Source: Streptomyces sp. DHE7-1 (GTDB lineage Bacteria > Actinomycetota > Actinomycetes > Streptomycetales > Streptomycetaceae). Taken from it: 64,000 nt of DNA. A program made the translations under genes and the position numbers. Where the stretch lies: NCBI GenBank assembly GCA_016432725.1, contig JACJDG010000003.1:5238001-5302000 (forward strand), written 5' to 3'. Positions 1 through 8,505 of the stretch are shown piece by piece; position 1 is the stretch's first letter, and each line of letters begins with the position of its first letter. The notes beneath the pieces were generated by a model. The model had not been told where the DNA came from. It was given only the letters and a program-made list of their open reading frames with translations, and did no database searches.

Positions 1-1
1 A

Positions 2-1021
2 CTGCGCCATCACTCCGGCAAGTTTCCCAACGCCATGACCCGCGATCGACTCTTCTACTGGTTCGTGCACAGCTTCCTTTGGGGTAGGCACACCGGGGCC
101 ACGGAGACTGCTCTCAACCAGGACCTCGCGGCGGTCGACGCCGGTGGCGTGGACCAGCTGATTGAAACCCTGAGGCAAAGCCGCGGTGGGCGACTGGAGA
201 TCAGGAGCGAGGACTTTCAGGGCACCAGCATGGGGTCACGGTTCTATCCGCTCCTCTACATGCTCTCCCGAGTCCACGGTGCACAAGATCTGTCCAGTGG
301 TGTTCCCTTGAAAGATGGCATGCTTGGCAAGCTAAGCTCCCTGCAGGTGCACCACATCTTCCCGAAAGCGCAACTCTACAGGCACGGTTACAGCAGAGCC
401 GAGGTGAACGCGGTCGCCAACTTCTGTTTCCTTACCCAGGACACTAATCTGCACATCAGTGCGAAGCGCCCAGAGGACTACCTGGCTGAGATCACCCAAA
501 GCGTGCCAGGCGCTCTGGAATCGCAGTGGATCCCCACAGACCCGGATCTCTGGAGCCTCGACGCATACCGCTCATTCCTCAGCGCAAGGCGGGAACTTCT
601 GGCCGAAGCGTCCAACAACTTCCTCACCAAACTGTTCCAAGGGCCGTCACCAGTAGCACTGACGCCAAAGGTCGGTACAGCCACGCTTCCTCGGCGGCAA
701 TCCGTCCCGATGCCTGAGCGGGTGCCGGAGGAGGACATGCCTGGCCTGTACGGCCTGCTGGACGCACTCAAGAAGCAGGGTTTCGCGTCACCGGAACTGG
801 ACAGCGAGGTTACTGACCCCCACACAGGCAGCCCCATCCTCGTGGCCGTCGCATTCTGGCCTCAGGGACTTCAGGAGGAGATGGGAGACCCTGTGGTCCT
901 CGTCCCGGAGACCACACCGGCAGAGCAGGCTGCCTTGGAGGCGAGCGAATATCGGGTCTTCCACAGCGTTGCGTCGCTGAGCCGGTACATCGACAACATC
1001 CAAGGCGGTCAGGCTGCCTGA
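2..1021 (+). CDS. DUF262/DUF1524 (GmrSD-type) protein, C-terminal part; 5' end outside window
   Basis: The frame is open from base 2 through the first ATG (base 35), so the gene begins left of the window. The visible part carries a DUF1524-type His-Asn-His region: LQVHHIFPKAQLY at about residues 103-115 of the ATG-started stretch, then NFCFLTQDTN and a P-E-D-Y-L segment. This is the layout of the C-terminal nuclease domain of GmrSD/DUF262 proteins, whose missing N-terminal part should hold the DGQQR domain. Family members include type IV enzymes that cut modified phage DNA. After about residue 200 there is an extra domain of roughly 120 residues that I do not recognise. It stands directly beside other restriction-like genes, which supports a defence role. 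Substrate is unknown. Confidence 0.7.
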   Translation: MRHHSGKFPNAMTRDRLFYWFVHSFLWGRHTGATETALNQDLAAVDAGGVDQLIETLRQSRGGRLEIRSEDFQGTSMGSRFYPLLYMLSRVHGAQDLSSGVPLKDGMLGKLSSLQVHHIFPKAQLYRHGYSRAEVNAVANFCFLTQDTNLHISAKRPEDYLAEITQSVPGALESQWIPTDPDLWSLDAYRSFLSARRELLAEASNNFLTKLFQGPSPVALTPKVGTATLPRRQSVPMPERVPEEDMPGLYGLLDALKKQGFASPELDSEVTDPHTGSPILVAVAFWPQGLQEEMGDPVVLVPETTPAEQAALEASEYRVFHSVASLSRYIDNIQGGQAA

Positions 1022-1076
1022 AGGGGGCGCATGCAGCCGTAGGCCAGGAGCATCTGCGTCTTGAGACTATCGGCCG

Positions 1077-1474
1077 TCATGGGTGCACGTTCATCTCGTG
1101 CTTCTTGCGCTTGCCGGAATAGAAGGGCTGGTCGGCGGCGATCCGGTCGATCGGCAGGAGCGTGCCGTCCAGCAGGGTACGCCTCCGTCGAAGCCGGCCG
1201 GGCCGCCTCGGCCAGAGTCCGGCGAGTGAGGCCAACACAGGTCGACGGCTTCGGTGACGTAGCGGTAGGCGGCGGTGGTGCTGATACCGAATCCGGCTGC
1301 GAGCTGGGCGTAGGGGTGGCGGTTGTGGAGACGGGTGAGCGCGAGCAGGCACTGTCGGCCGGCGCTCAGGTGCCGTTAGCGTCGGCCGAGTATCCGGCGG
1401 TGCTCTCGCAGGCGGGCGGCGAGGAAGCCTAGGGCGGAGCTGGGCAGGTAAAGCCCGAACGAGTGGGCAAGCAC
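1077..1474 (-). pseudogene. IS5-type (DDE/HARBI1-like) transposase relic
   Basis: Read on the minus strand, one frame gives FLAARLREHRRILG, a stop, then CLLALTRLHNRHPYAQLAAG and AYRYVTEAVDL. That is the helix-turn-helix N-terminal half of Streptomyces IS5-family transposases. A frameshift then moves to another frame with LLDGTLLPIDRIAADQPFYS and KKHEMNV, the first Asp block of the DDE domain. Everything after this block is missing and the sequence runs into the 3' flank of the neighbouring gene. One nonsense codon, one frameshift and a large 3' deletion mean no functional enzyme. I did not find terminal inverted repeats. The 1475-1613 stretch before the next gene shows nothing recognisable. 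Confidence 0.65.
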
Positions 1475-1613
1475 GCGAACCCTCTGCTGGAGACGGTTCT
1501 TCTTGGTCGAAAACCCCATCTGTAAGGGGCTTCACCACGCTGTCAGCCCAACTGCCGCACCATTTAATTAGGTTGGGAAAGACTCAACGTCTCAGGGTGT
1601 TCTTGTCATCCGC

Positions 1614-2780
1614 CTACCTGTTGCCCTTGGCGCGGTTGTGGGTCTGGCACAACATCGTCAAGTTGGAAAGGTCAGTCGCGCCACCCTTCGACCACGCTGC
1701 CACGTGATCAGCGTCCATCTCATTCTGCTTGTATATGCGCGCCTTGTTGGCATCACCATTGATCGCACACAGCGGGCAGTTCGACTCGCCGGCGGCCTTC
1801 GCCCTCTGGGTCTGCCGCTCGTACGCGACACGCTTGGCGTTGTCGTCGAACAGTCTGACGTCGAGCAACTGCGGCGCGGTCTTGCCACCGAGCAGGTACT
1901 CGTAGATGCCCTTGGTGTTACGAACGTGCGGATCGGCGCGGAGAGCATCGACCTCGGCGTCGATTGCGGCAGCGTTGTACGAGGTCAAATGGTACAGCTC
2001 ATAGAGCCTCCCCCACTCGAGCCCGCGCATCTCCTTGTCTGGCGGGCGGCTGAAGACTCCGTCGATCCAGTCGATCACCGACGTGAAGTAGGTCTTCAGT
2101 CCGGCGATATCGATGTCATGGCGGTGCTGTGCCAGGTAGGCGTCAACACTGATCCCTTGGGAGGACGCGACCCAGTCCAGCGCGACGGCCAGGACCTCCT
2201 GCCGCTTCGGGTCACCCTTGACGTATGAGGCCCACTTCTGCATGTTCGCGTTCTGCGAGTTGCTGTACTCGGCCTTTGCCTTGGTGATGAACGGTCCAGA
2301 GTAGATCGCGTTGAGCAGTTCCTGCTTGTTGAGCGGGACGCCAGCTACGTTGATCGTCTGGAACCACTCCCTGATCTCCTTCTCGGTGCCCTCACAGTGG
2401 TAGACGAGCAGCTCACTCTTCATTAGCAGCTCCTGATCTTCGATCGTCAGCGAGGAGAAGGTCTGCTCCTTGCCGTCAACCTTGATCGCGAACTTGCCCG
2501 TGATGAACCGGCCGATGCTCGTGATGCGCTGCTGACCGTCGAGAACCTCGAGCATTTGACCGTTAACGTTGAAGTAAATCAGCCCCAGCGGGTAGCCCTT
2601 CAGCAGAGACTCGATGACGGCGACGTCCTTCTTGCCGTCGCCGTAGATGTAATGGCGCTGGTACTCGGGCTGGACGACCAGCCTGCCAGCAAGGCCGAAG
2701 AGACCCTTGGCCTCTAATTCGTTGTAAACGAAGTCCTCTACGATCTGCTCGACGGTGTACTGCTGCAGGTCGGTCTTCAT
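1614..2780 (-). CDS. DUF262 protein with C-terminal HNH nuclease domain
   Basis: The 388-residue protein starts with a DUF262 domain: PEYQRHYIYG near residue 38, then LEVLDGQQRITSIGRF near 78, the signature NTP-handling motif of ParB-like/DUF262 proteins. The C-terminus is a complete HNH nuclease with CPLC near residue 337, DADHVAAWSKGG near 357 and LTMLCQTHNRAKGN at the end. It overlaps the upstream M.EcoRI-type methylase by 4 bp (ATGA), so the two are translationally coupled. I infer that it is the cutting partner, or a modification-dependent nuclease, of a two-gene restriction system. The architecture resembles type IV GmrSD-like enzymes but is shorter and has HNH rather than DUF1524. Motif assignment is firm; function is inferred from context. 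Confidence 0.72.
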   Translation of the reverse strand: MKTDLQQYTVEQIVEDFVYNELEAKGLFGLAGRLVVQPEYQRHYIYGDGKKDVAVIESLLKGYPLGLIYFNVNGQMLEVLDGQQRITSIGRFITGKFAIKVDGKEQTFSSLTIEDQELLMKSELLVYHCEGTEKEIREWFQTINVAGVPLNKQELLNAIYSGPFITKAKAEYSNSQNANMQKWASYVKGDPKRQEVLAVALDWVASSQGISVDAYLAQHRHDIDIAGLKTYFTSVIDWIDGVFSRPPDKEMRGLEWGRLYELYHLTSYNAAAIDAEVDALRADPHVRNTKGIYEYLLGGKTAPQLLDVRLFDDNAKRVAYERQTQRAKAAGESNCPLCAINGDANKARIYKQNEMDADHVAAWSKGGATDLSNLTMLCQTHNRAKGNR

Positions 2781-3994
2781 GAGGTCTGCTTCCGGCGGAT
2801 GATGATGCGCTTGTAGGCCGTGTAGTAATGCGGCTCGGTCAGCCCGAGCCGGCGGTGCCCCGGGCTGTTGGTTCCCGTGCCGCCGTGTTCCTTGTAGATC
2901 CGTACGAACTCCTCGCCGAGCATCTTCACCCCGATCTCGCGCATCGCGTCCATGTCATCAGAGTGGGCGATGATCTCGAACTGGTCGGGGTTGTAACGGT
3001 CCAAGAACGTGATCGGGACGCCCATCGGCCCGTCGTAGTCGCTCGGAATGGAGTCGACCCACGGGACTTCGATCGCCTCGCTGAAGTTGTAGTAGCGCTG
3101 GTAACCGACGCCCCGGACTTCCCTGTGTTTTGAGAACTTGATGTTGTCGGCCGTGGTCATTAGCTGCAGCGGCTCGTGTCGCCGTCCGTGCTCGATATTG
3201 GTGAACCAGCAGGCATGACCCATCCGTGTGAAGTCACGATCCTCCGTCCCGGGGTATCCAAGCCGCGCGGCCTTGAGGCGATCAGCCTCCTTCACTGGCG
3301 TGCCCATGGGGACGCCGAACACCATGTCGGTATTGTTGGCCGTCGCGCCTTTCCAGAGCCGGTTCTCCTTGATCAACGGGAAGATCTCGACGTAAGTAGT
3401 CGCGTTATTGTTGCCGATGACCGCGACCTTCTTGCCAGCTTCGACCGCCCACGGGATGAACGTCCGAAACAGGCTGAACGGCGGGTTGGTGATAATAATG
3501 TCGGCCTCGTCGCGCAGTGCGGTGACCTCCGCGCTGCGGAAGTCGCCGTCGCCCTCCAGGTACTCCCACTGAAGGTCGTCGATGTTGACGACTCCGTTGT
3601 CGTTGATGTCCTTCGCCTCGAGGACGAACTTCTTGCCGTTGGCGTGCGCCTTGGTCTCGTCGAACCGCGGATCGCTCGTCTCGAACAGGGTCGGCTGGTA
3701 GCTGAACGATGCCGGGTTGCTGTCCGGGGCGTAGGACGTCGAGATCAGCTTCTTGAGGCCGTAGTCCGTGAAGTGTAGGGCGAGGAACTTGGTGAAGTTG
3801 GACCACTCCGGGTCATCGCATGGGAGTAGGACGACCTTGCCGCGGAAGAGGTCCGGGTCGTACTCGAGGTAGGCGTTCACCTCGCGCTCGATGTCGGCCC
3901 ATTGGGTGTAGAACTCGTCGAACTTCGCAGCCTTGGCCGCGACCAGATTGGTGTTCTTCGTTCGCACGCGGATAGGGCTCTCAGCCTGCGTCAT
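2777..3994 (-). CDS. EcoRI-family adenine-specific DNA methyltransferase
   Basis: This protein of about 405 residues resembles the EcoRI methylase family (PF13651). It has an early VVLLPCDDPEWSNF block, like the SAM-binding region of M.EcoRI, and ADIIITNPPFSLFR, the catalytic NPPF motif IV of N6-adenine methylases. This is followed by KKVAVIGNNNATTY. I chose ATG at 3994 because it has an AGGGCGAG-like ribosome site just upstream; a longer frame begins at 4072 without one. Its stop overlaps the DUF262-HNH gene. The pairing suggests a restriction-modification unit in which the usual EcoRI endonuclease is absent and replaced by a DUF262-HNH protein. The recognition sequence cannot be read from the protein. 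The 264 bp upstream (3995-4258) should contain the promoter but shows no clear motif. Confidence 0.78.
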   Translation of the reverse strand: MTQAESPIRVRTKNTNLVAAKAAKFDEFYTQWADIEREVNAYLEYDPDLFRGKVVLLPCDDPEWSNFTKFLALHFTDYGLKKLISTSYAPDSNPASFSYQPTLFETSDPRFDETKAHANGKKFVLEAKDINDNGVVNIDDLQWEYLEGDGDFRSAEVTALRDEADIIITNPPFSLFRTFIPWAVEAGKKVAVIGNNNATTYVEIFPLIKENRLWKGATANNTDMVFGVPMGTPVKEADRLKAARLGYPGTEDRDFTRMGHACWFTNIEHGRRHEPLQLMTTADNIKFSKHREVRGVGYQRYYNFSEAIEVPWVDSIPSDYDGPMGVPITFLDRYNPDQFEIIAHSDDMDAMREIGVKMLGEEFVRIYKEHGGTGTNSPGHRRLGLTEPHYYTAYKRIIIRRKQTS

Positions 3995-4258
3995 ACTCGC
4001 CCTTAATCGTCCGATTGCACCACCGGAGACGGTGCCCGTCTGTACGAGCATCGTACCGACTGGCACCGGCATCGACTGGAAGACAAGATGCGAGGGAGCT
4101 CCTGGTGGAGGTGGATCTTGGTTGGGAGCCGTCTATCGGGAGATTCTTCACGTTCGGACACCCCCTCCAGTCGAACTACTCGTTCTAACGTCACATGTTG
4201 AGGATGGCTCACCGAGTCAAGCCGGCGGGCGCCGCCCATCAGCCACGACGAGGCCTCG

Positions 4259-5357
4259 TCAAGTTCCGTTGGAGTCGGGCTTGTAGGTGATGCCCAGGAT
4301 GGGGAGGGCCCGTTCGGGTTGGTCGCGGATGGTGGAGGCGTCTTCGGCGAAGGTACGGTCGCGGATGTGGTGCTGGGCTTCCGCGGTCCAGTGTCCGCGC
4401 AGGTGCGGGCGAGTTCGGCCGGTTTCGCCTGGTGGATGTCGAGGCTGGTGGCCGCATAGACGGTCTCGCGGGTCTCCTTCCGGCCGGTCTCTTTGCGGCG
4501 GCGGTGAACGCGGAGGGCGAGGTTCGCGTGGGGGAAGGCGATGCCGCCAAGGTAGTCGACGATGGCGAGAGTCTTGATCGAGCGGACCTCGCGACGGTCG
4601 TGTCCCTTGTTCGAGGCGGTGTGCTGAATGGCCACCGCATGCCAGTCCAGACCGTCCAGTTGAGCCCAGGCGGTGGGCTGATTGGGCTAGATCACGGCCA
4701 CATAGTGCAGCGCGTCGAAGGTGACCACGTCTCCGTCCAGGTCGAGCGGTGCAAGCAGGGGCTGGAAGTGCCGTGTCTCGTTGGTTTTGGACCCAACCTC
4801 AGTCCTCGTTGGTCTTGGACCCAACCTCAGTCTGGGCGAGGGCGACCGGGCAGCCGTGGGTGACGGCGGACAGCAGGTGCCGGCGGGGCTGGTCCAGGCG
4901 GGCGGAGCCGCGCAGTGCCTTGCCGTCCACGGCGACCACCCGTCGCCTGCCCGGGGCTGCGGCCCTATGGCGGTGAGCCAGCCAGGCTCCTGCGGCCGCT
5001 GCGAGTGCGTCGGTGTCGAGACGCTCGAGGACCCTCCCGATCGCCGACCTGGACGGCGCATGCCGCCAGCGCAGCAGGTGACGGCGCACGCCGAGCATGG
5101 CGAGCAGCCCTGCGTCGACGCGAGCGCCCCACTCGGAGAGTTCGTCGATGGTCCGTGCTCCCAAGACCGCGGCGGACGCGCAGACCAGAAGGATCGAGGT
5201 CAGCGAGTACCAGCGCCCCCCGGGAGCGAGGATCGGGCACCGCCTCCAGGAAGAACCGCAGGTCAGACATGTCGTCCGGATTGAGCGGACCTAACTTGGC
5301 CAACACGGCAGGGATTGGGGAAGATGAGACAGCGGACACGGGAACCCTTTTGATCAC
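4259..5357 (-). pseudogene. ISAs1-family transposase relic
   Basis: Minus-strand fragments in three frames assemble into an ISAs1 transposase. They are LRFFLEAVPDPRSR (N-terminal DDE_Tnp_1-associated domain), GARTIDELSEWGARVDAG, RHAPSRSAIGRVLERLD, VVAVDGKALRGSAR (first catalytic Asp), HLLSAVTH and VVTFDALHYVAVI (second Asp region). An internal deletion, EVRSIKTL, and AEAQHHIRDRTFAEDAST near the end follow. There are at least three frameshifts, one stop, and a deletion between the second Asp block and the EVRSIKTL block. One frameshift comes from a 28-bp tandem duplication at 4777-4831. The gene is dead. It sits between two restriction modules, which suggests that insertion sequences helped build the island. 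The 149 bp to the end of the Res gene (5358-5506) contain nothing I recognise. Confidence 0.75.
4777..4831. repeat. 28-bp tandem duplication inside the ISAs1 relic
   Basis: The unit beginning CTCGTTGGT and ending CCCAACCTCAGT occurs at 4777-4803 and again at 4805-4831, with one base between and a single T/C difference. The 28-bp period is not a multiple of three, so it shifts the transposase frame and makes the peptide VGSKTNE appear twice in different frames. Confidence 0.85.
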
Positions 5358-5506
5358 TTGGCTTAGACACCTGAATGATCACGGGCCCCGTATCCGCTCT
5401 GTCATCCACCCCAACCCGCAGCAGCATTCTCACGCCAGTTGGGCGATTCCGGGAACTTGCGCAAGCCCTGCGTGCTGGGACGGACGTATCCCGGCAGGGG
5501 CATCAC

Positions 5507-8488
5507 TCATGCAGTGAACGTCACGTGGCGCCAGACGTCCGTCTGCTCGAAGGTGACCTTCGTACCGAGGGCCTCGAAGTGTTTGCTCCCACACTTGATC
5601 TTTCCCAGCTCCTCCGGCCGGAGGAGGCTCTCCTGCTGGGTGCCCTTGGTTTCTATCACCAGGTACAGGCGCTGTTCACCATCGGGAAGGCGACGCACGA
5701 TAGCCCAGTCCGGATTGTATGTGCCGAGCGGGGTGGGGACTTTGAACCAGGAAGGGAGCTTCGCATACACCTCGACGTCGCTCGCCGACTCTAGATCCTC
5801 GACGAATTTCCGCTCGGTCTCTGAGTCGTAACGAACTTCCTCGTAGACACTCTTCGCCGCAGGGGCCAAATTCTTGCCGAGATAGCCGTGCAACTCCTCT
5901 GTAAGGAAGAGCTCCTGGGCGTAGACGTCGCTCTCCCCTAGCTTGACGTACTTGATCCCGTCGACAAGCGCCGCACGCCGAGCCTCCGTGATCTTCTCGG
6001 CTGCGAGTGACACAAACTCCTGCGGGTTGCGCTGGAAATCTCGGAAGCGGCCGCTCTCAGAGAGGATCCGATGGATAGTGCGTCGGGTCAGCTTGGTCTG
6101 CTCAGCCAGTTCGCCGAGGATATCCGGTAGCGGGATGTCTCCCTGGTCGATCAGCTGCGGGGCCGATGTCGCCGCAGCGCCGGTTTCGATGCCACGCTCG
6201 CTTATGGCCAACGTCGTTGATGTCCACACCATGCGAGCAGGCAGTATCTGGCGGGCTTCTTTGAGAGCCCTCGCTGCGTCCGCGATCAGCTTCTCCGTGT
6301 CGAAATCCACCCGATAGGTGGACTTCTGCTTGATGCGGTTCCACAGTTCGTGGAACTGCGGGTTCTCGAAGACCTGCTTACGGACCTTCACCGTGCGCCG
6401 TTCATCCCGGTCGTTAAGGGTGACGCCCTTGGCTCGTTGCTGGAGCCTTTCCACAACCGCAGTCTCTAGGCCGACGAACTCCTCAGGCAGCGTAAACGTG
6501 TCTTCCGAGAGAGCCTGTTGGAGTAGCTGCGCGTCGATCTTGCCATTGCGCTGGATATAGCCGGCCTCCTGCAGAGCAGCGAAGAGCCGTTGTGAGCCTT
6601 CGTTGCCGAGCCGCTTTCCGTCGCTGTCGGGAAGCGCGAGGCTGGAGAACTGATGCGGCTCGATTCGACCGAAGCTGACTTTGGCGTCCTGCTCGTACTC
6701 GGTCTGCAGGGAGGCGGCAAATTGCTCCAAGCTCTCAGTCGCAACGACCGTAAGGGTGTTGACGTCGAAGCCGTGGAGCCGCTGGCCTCTCTGATTCACC
6801 GCGAGACGCAAACCGCGACCGATGGTCTGGCGACGCTGCCGCTCGGTGCCCATCTCCCGCAGGCTGCAAATCTGGAAGACGTTCGGGTTGTCCCAGCCCT
6901 CGCGGAGCGCCGAGTGGGAGAAGATGAACTTCACCGGCTCGTCGAGGCTGAGCAGTCGCTCCTTGTCCCGCATGATCAGGTCATACGCGCGCTCGGCGTC
7001 CGCGCCGTCTCGAGCCGCTCCCTCCTTGATGTCCTTGGGTCTGCCCTTAGCATCACGAGCGAAGTAGCCCTCGTGGACGGTGCTTGGATGAGAGTCCAGA
7101 TCCACCCCGCCGAAGAGGGTCGAGTAGCGGGGGTTGCGCTGGAGCTGCGCGTACTCTTCTTCGAAGATCTTCGCGTACTCGCCCGGAACCGGAGCGCCAT
7201 CCGAATCTTCGGCACGATAGCGGTCCACCCGATCGATGAAGAACAAGCTCAGCACCTTGATGTCTCTGGGGCGGAGCTCAAGCTCCCGATCAAGGTGCAC
7301 CCGGATGGTCTTGTTGATCAGATGCCGGGCTCGCTCAAGCACTGGGATGTCGCCGTAAGCCTCACCTTCCCTCAGGTACTCGTCGATTCCGCCGCCGTGG
7401 ATCTGGATGAACCCCGGCTCACTCGTGCCACGGCTCTTTGTGACATCGCCGACCAACAGGCCCTCGTAAACACGGTTGTCAGAGATCGATTCAAGGCTGC
7501 TTCCGGGATTGACTTTTGCGGTCTGTCGTACAACGCGCCCAGACCTCATCACGTCGACTTCTACAGTCGCCGTGTAGTCGTCCTTGCGCGTACTGACCTT
7601 CTCAAGGCGGATGTAGGGGCGGCCGTGCGCGTGCTCCGCGGTACCGCCGGCCACCTCAATCTGCTTGACCAGTCCTGCCTGGTAGGCATCGACAGCATCC
7701 AGCTTGTAAACCATATTGAACGCGTCGACATGCGTTGCCGAGTAGCGCAGGCTGAACAGTGGGTCCATCGCGCGAAGGGCTTGGCGCCCTCGCCCCTGGG
7801 GACCGCCGTCTACGCTCTGTGGCTCGTCAACGATGAGGATTGGCCGCACCTGCTTGATCAATTCGATTGGCGCCTCGCCACCGGTCTGCTCACTCCGTTG
7901 GTAGATCTTCGCGGTCGCCTGCTTGTTGATGGCGGCAGCCGTCACGATCATCAGCTCGATGCCAGAGCTATAAGCGAAGTTCCTCACCTCGCCCAGCTGT
8001 CCGGAGTCATAGGTGAAGTAGTGCAGCGGGGTGCCGTCATAGAGGGCCTTGAAATGGTCCTCCATGATCTGGAGCGACTTGTGGACGCCCTCCCTGATCG
8101 CCACAGACGGCACCACAACAATGAACTTCGTGAAGCCGTAACGCTTGTTCAGCTCAAAGACCGTACGCAGGTAGACGTAGGTCTTGCCCGTACCGGTCTC
8201 CATCTCGATTGTGAAGTTCAAGTCACGCTCGTCCGTCAGATCGGACAACGTGGAGAGCGACAGATTGTTACGCTCCTGGATCTCGTTCAGGTTTGCGTGC
8301 AGCTGATCTGGTAGAATCCGCAACCGGTTTCCGACGCCGGCCGCGGGCGTAAACAGGTCGACGTTGTCACCGCTAACAGTGAACAGGCTGTGCCCGCTCT
8401 CCTGCCCGTGGAATAGATCGCACACCGCGTCCACGGCCGCCTTCTGATGCGGCAGCTCAGAATCAAAGTGCAGCTTAGGCTTCTTCAT
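5507..8488 (-). CDS. Type III restriction enzyme Res subunit
   Basis: A protein of about 993 residues with superfamily 2 helicase motifs and a C-terminal nuclease. Walker A is METGTGKTYVYLRT near residue 95, motif II is a DEPQ variant in ILIVDEPQSVDGG, and motif VI is RRQTIGRGLRLAV. FSHSALREGWDNPNVFQICS precedes motif VI. The PD-(D/E)xK nuclease signature is NPDWAIV followed by LYLVIETKGT near the end. Type III Res works only in complex with Mod, translocating or sliding on DNA between two inversely oriented sites. It follows mod directly; a GTG at 8509 overlaps the mod stop, but the ATG at 8488 has the better ribosome site (GAGGGG) and is my chosen start. Domain order and length fit complete EcoP1I-type Res. 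Confidence 0.9.
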   Translation of the reverse strand: MKKPKLHFDSELPHQKAAVDAVCDLFHGQESGHSLFTVSGDNVDLFTPAAGVGNRLRILPDQLHANLNEIQERNNLSLSTLSDLTDERDLNFTIEMETGTGKTYVYLRTVFELNKRYGFTKFIVVVPSVAIREGVHKSLQIMEDHFKALYDGTPLHYFTYDSGQLGEVRNFAYSSGIELMIVTAAAINKQATAKIYQRSEQTGGEAPIELIKQVRPILIVDEPQSVDGGPQGRGRQALRAMDPLFSLRYSATHVDAFNMVYKLDAVDAYQAGLVKQIEVAGGTAEHAHGRPYIRLEKVSTRKDDYTATVEVDVMRSGRVVRQTAKVNPGSSLESISDNRVYEGLLVGDVTKSRGTSEPGFIQIHGGGIDEYLREGEAYGDIPVLERARHLINKTIRVHLDRELELRPRDIKVLSLFFIDRVDRYRAEDSDGAPVPGEYAKIFEEEYAQLQRNPRYSTLFGGVDLDSHPSTVHEGYFARDAKGRPKDIKEGAARDGADAERAYDLIMRDKERLLSLDEPVKFIFSHSALREGWDNPNVFQICSLREMGTERQRRQTIGRGLRLAVNQRGQRLHGFDVNTLTVVATESLEQFAASLQTEYEQDAKVSFGRIEPHQFSSLALPDSDGKRLGNEGSQRLFAALQEAGYIQRNGKIDAQLLQQALSEDTFTLPEEFVGLETAVVERLQQRAKGVTLNDRDERRTVKVRKQVFENPQFHELWNRIKQKSTYRVDFDTEKLIADAARALKEARQILPARMVWTSTTLAISERGIETGAAATSAPQLIDQGDIPLPDILGELAEQTKLTRRTIHRILSESGRFRDFQRNPQEFVSLAAEKITEARRAALVDGIKYVKLGESDVYAQELFLTEELHGYLGKNLAPAAKSVYEEVRYDSETERKFVEDLESASDVEVYAKLPSWFKVPTPLGTYNPDWAIVRRLPDGEQRLYLVIETKGTQQESLLRPEELGKIKCGSKHFEALGTKVTFEQTDVWRHVTFTA

Positions 8489-8505
8489 CCTAATATCCCC
8501 TCGGC

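Noticed and set aside
6653..8314. A 553-codon open frame on the plus strand opposite the Res gene
   Set aside because: No recognisable domain, biased composition of an antisense shadow, and Res on the other strand has full motifs.
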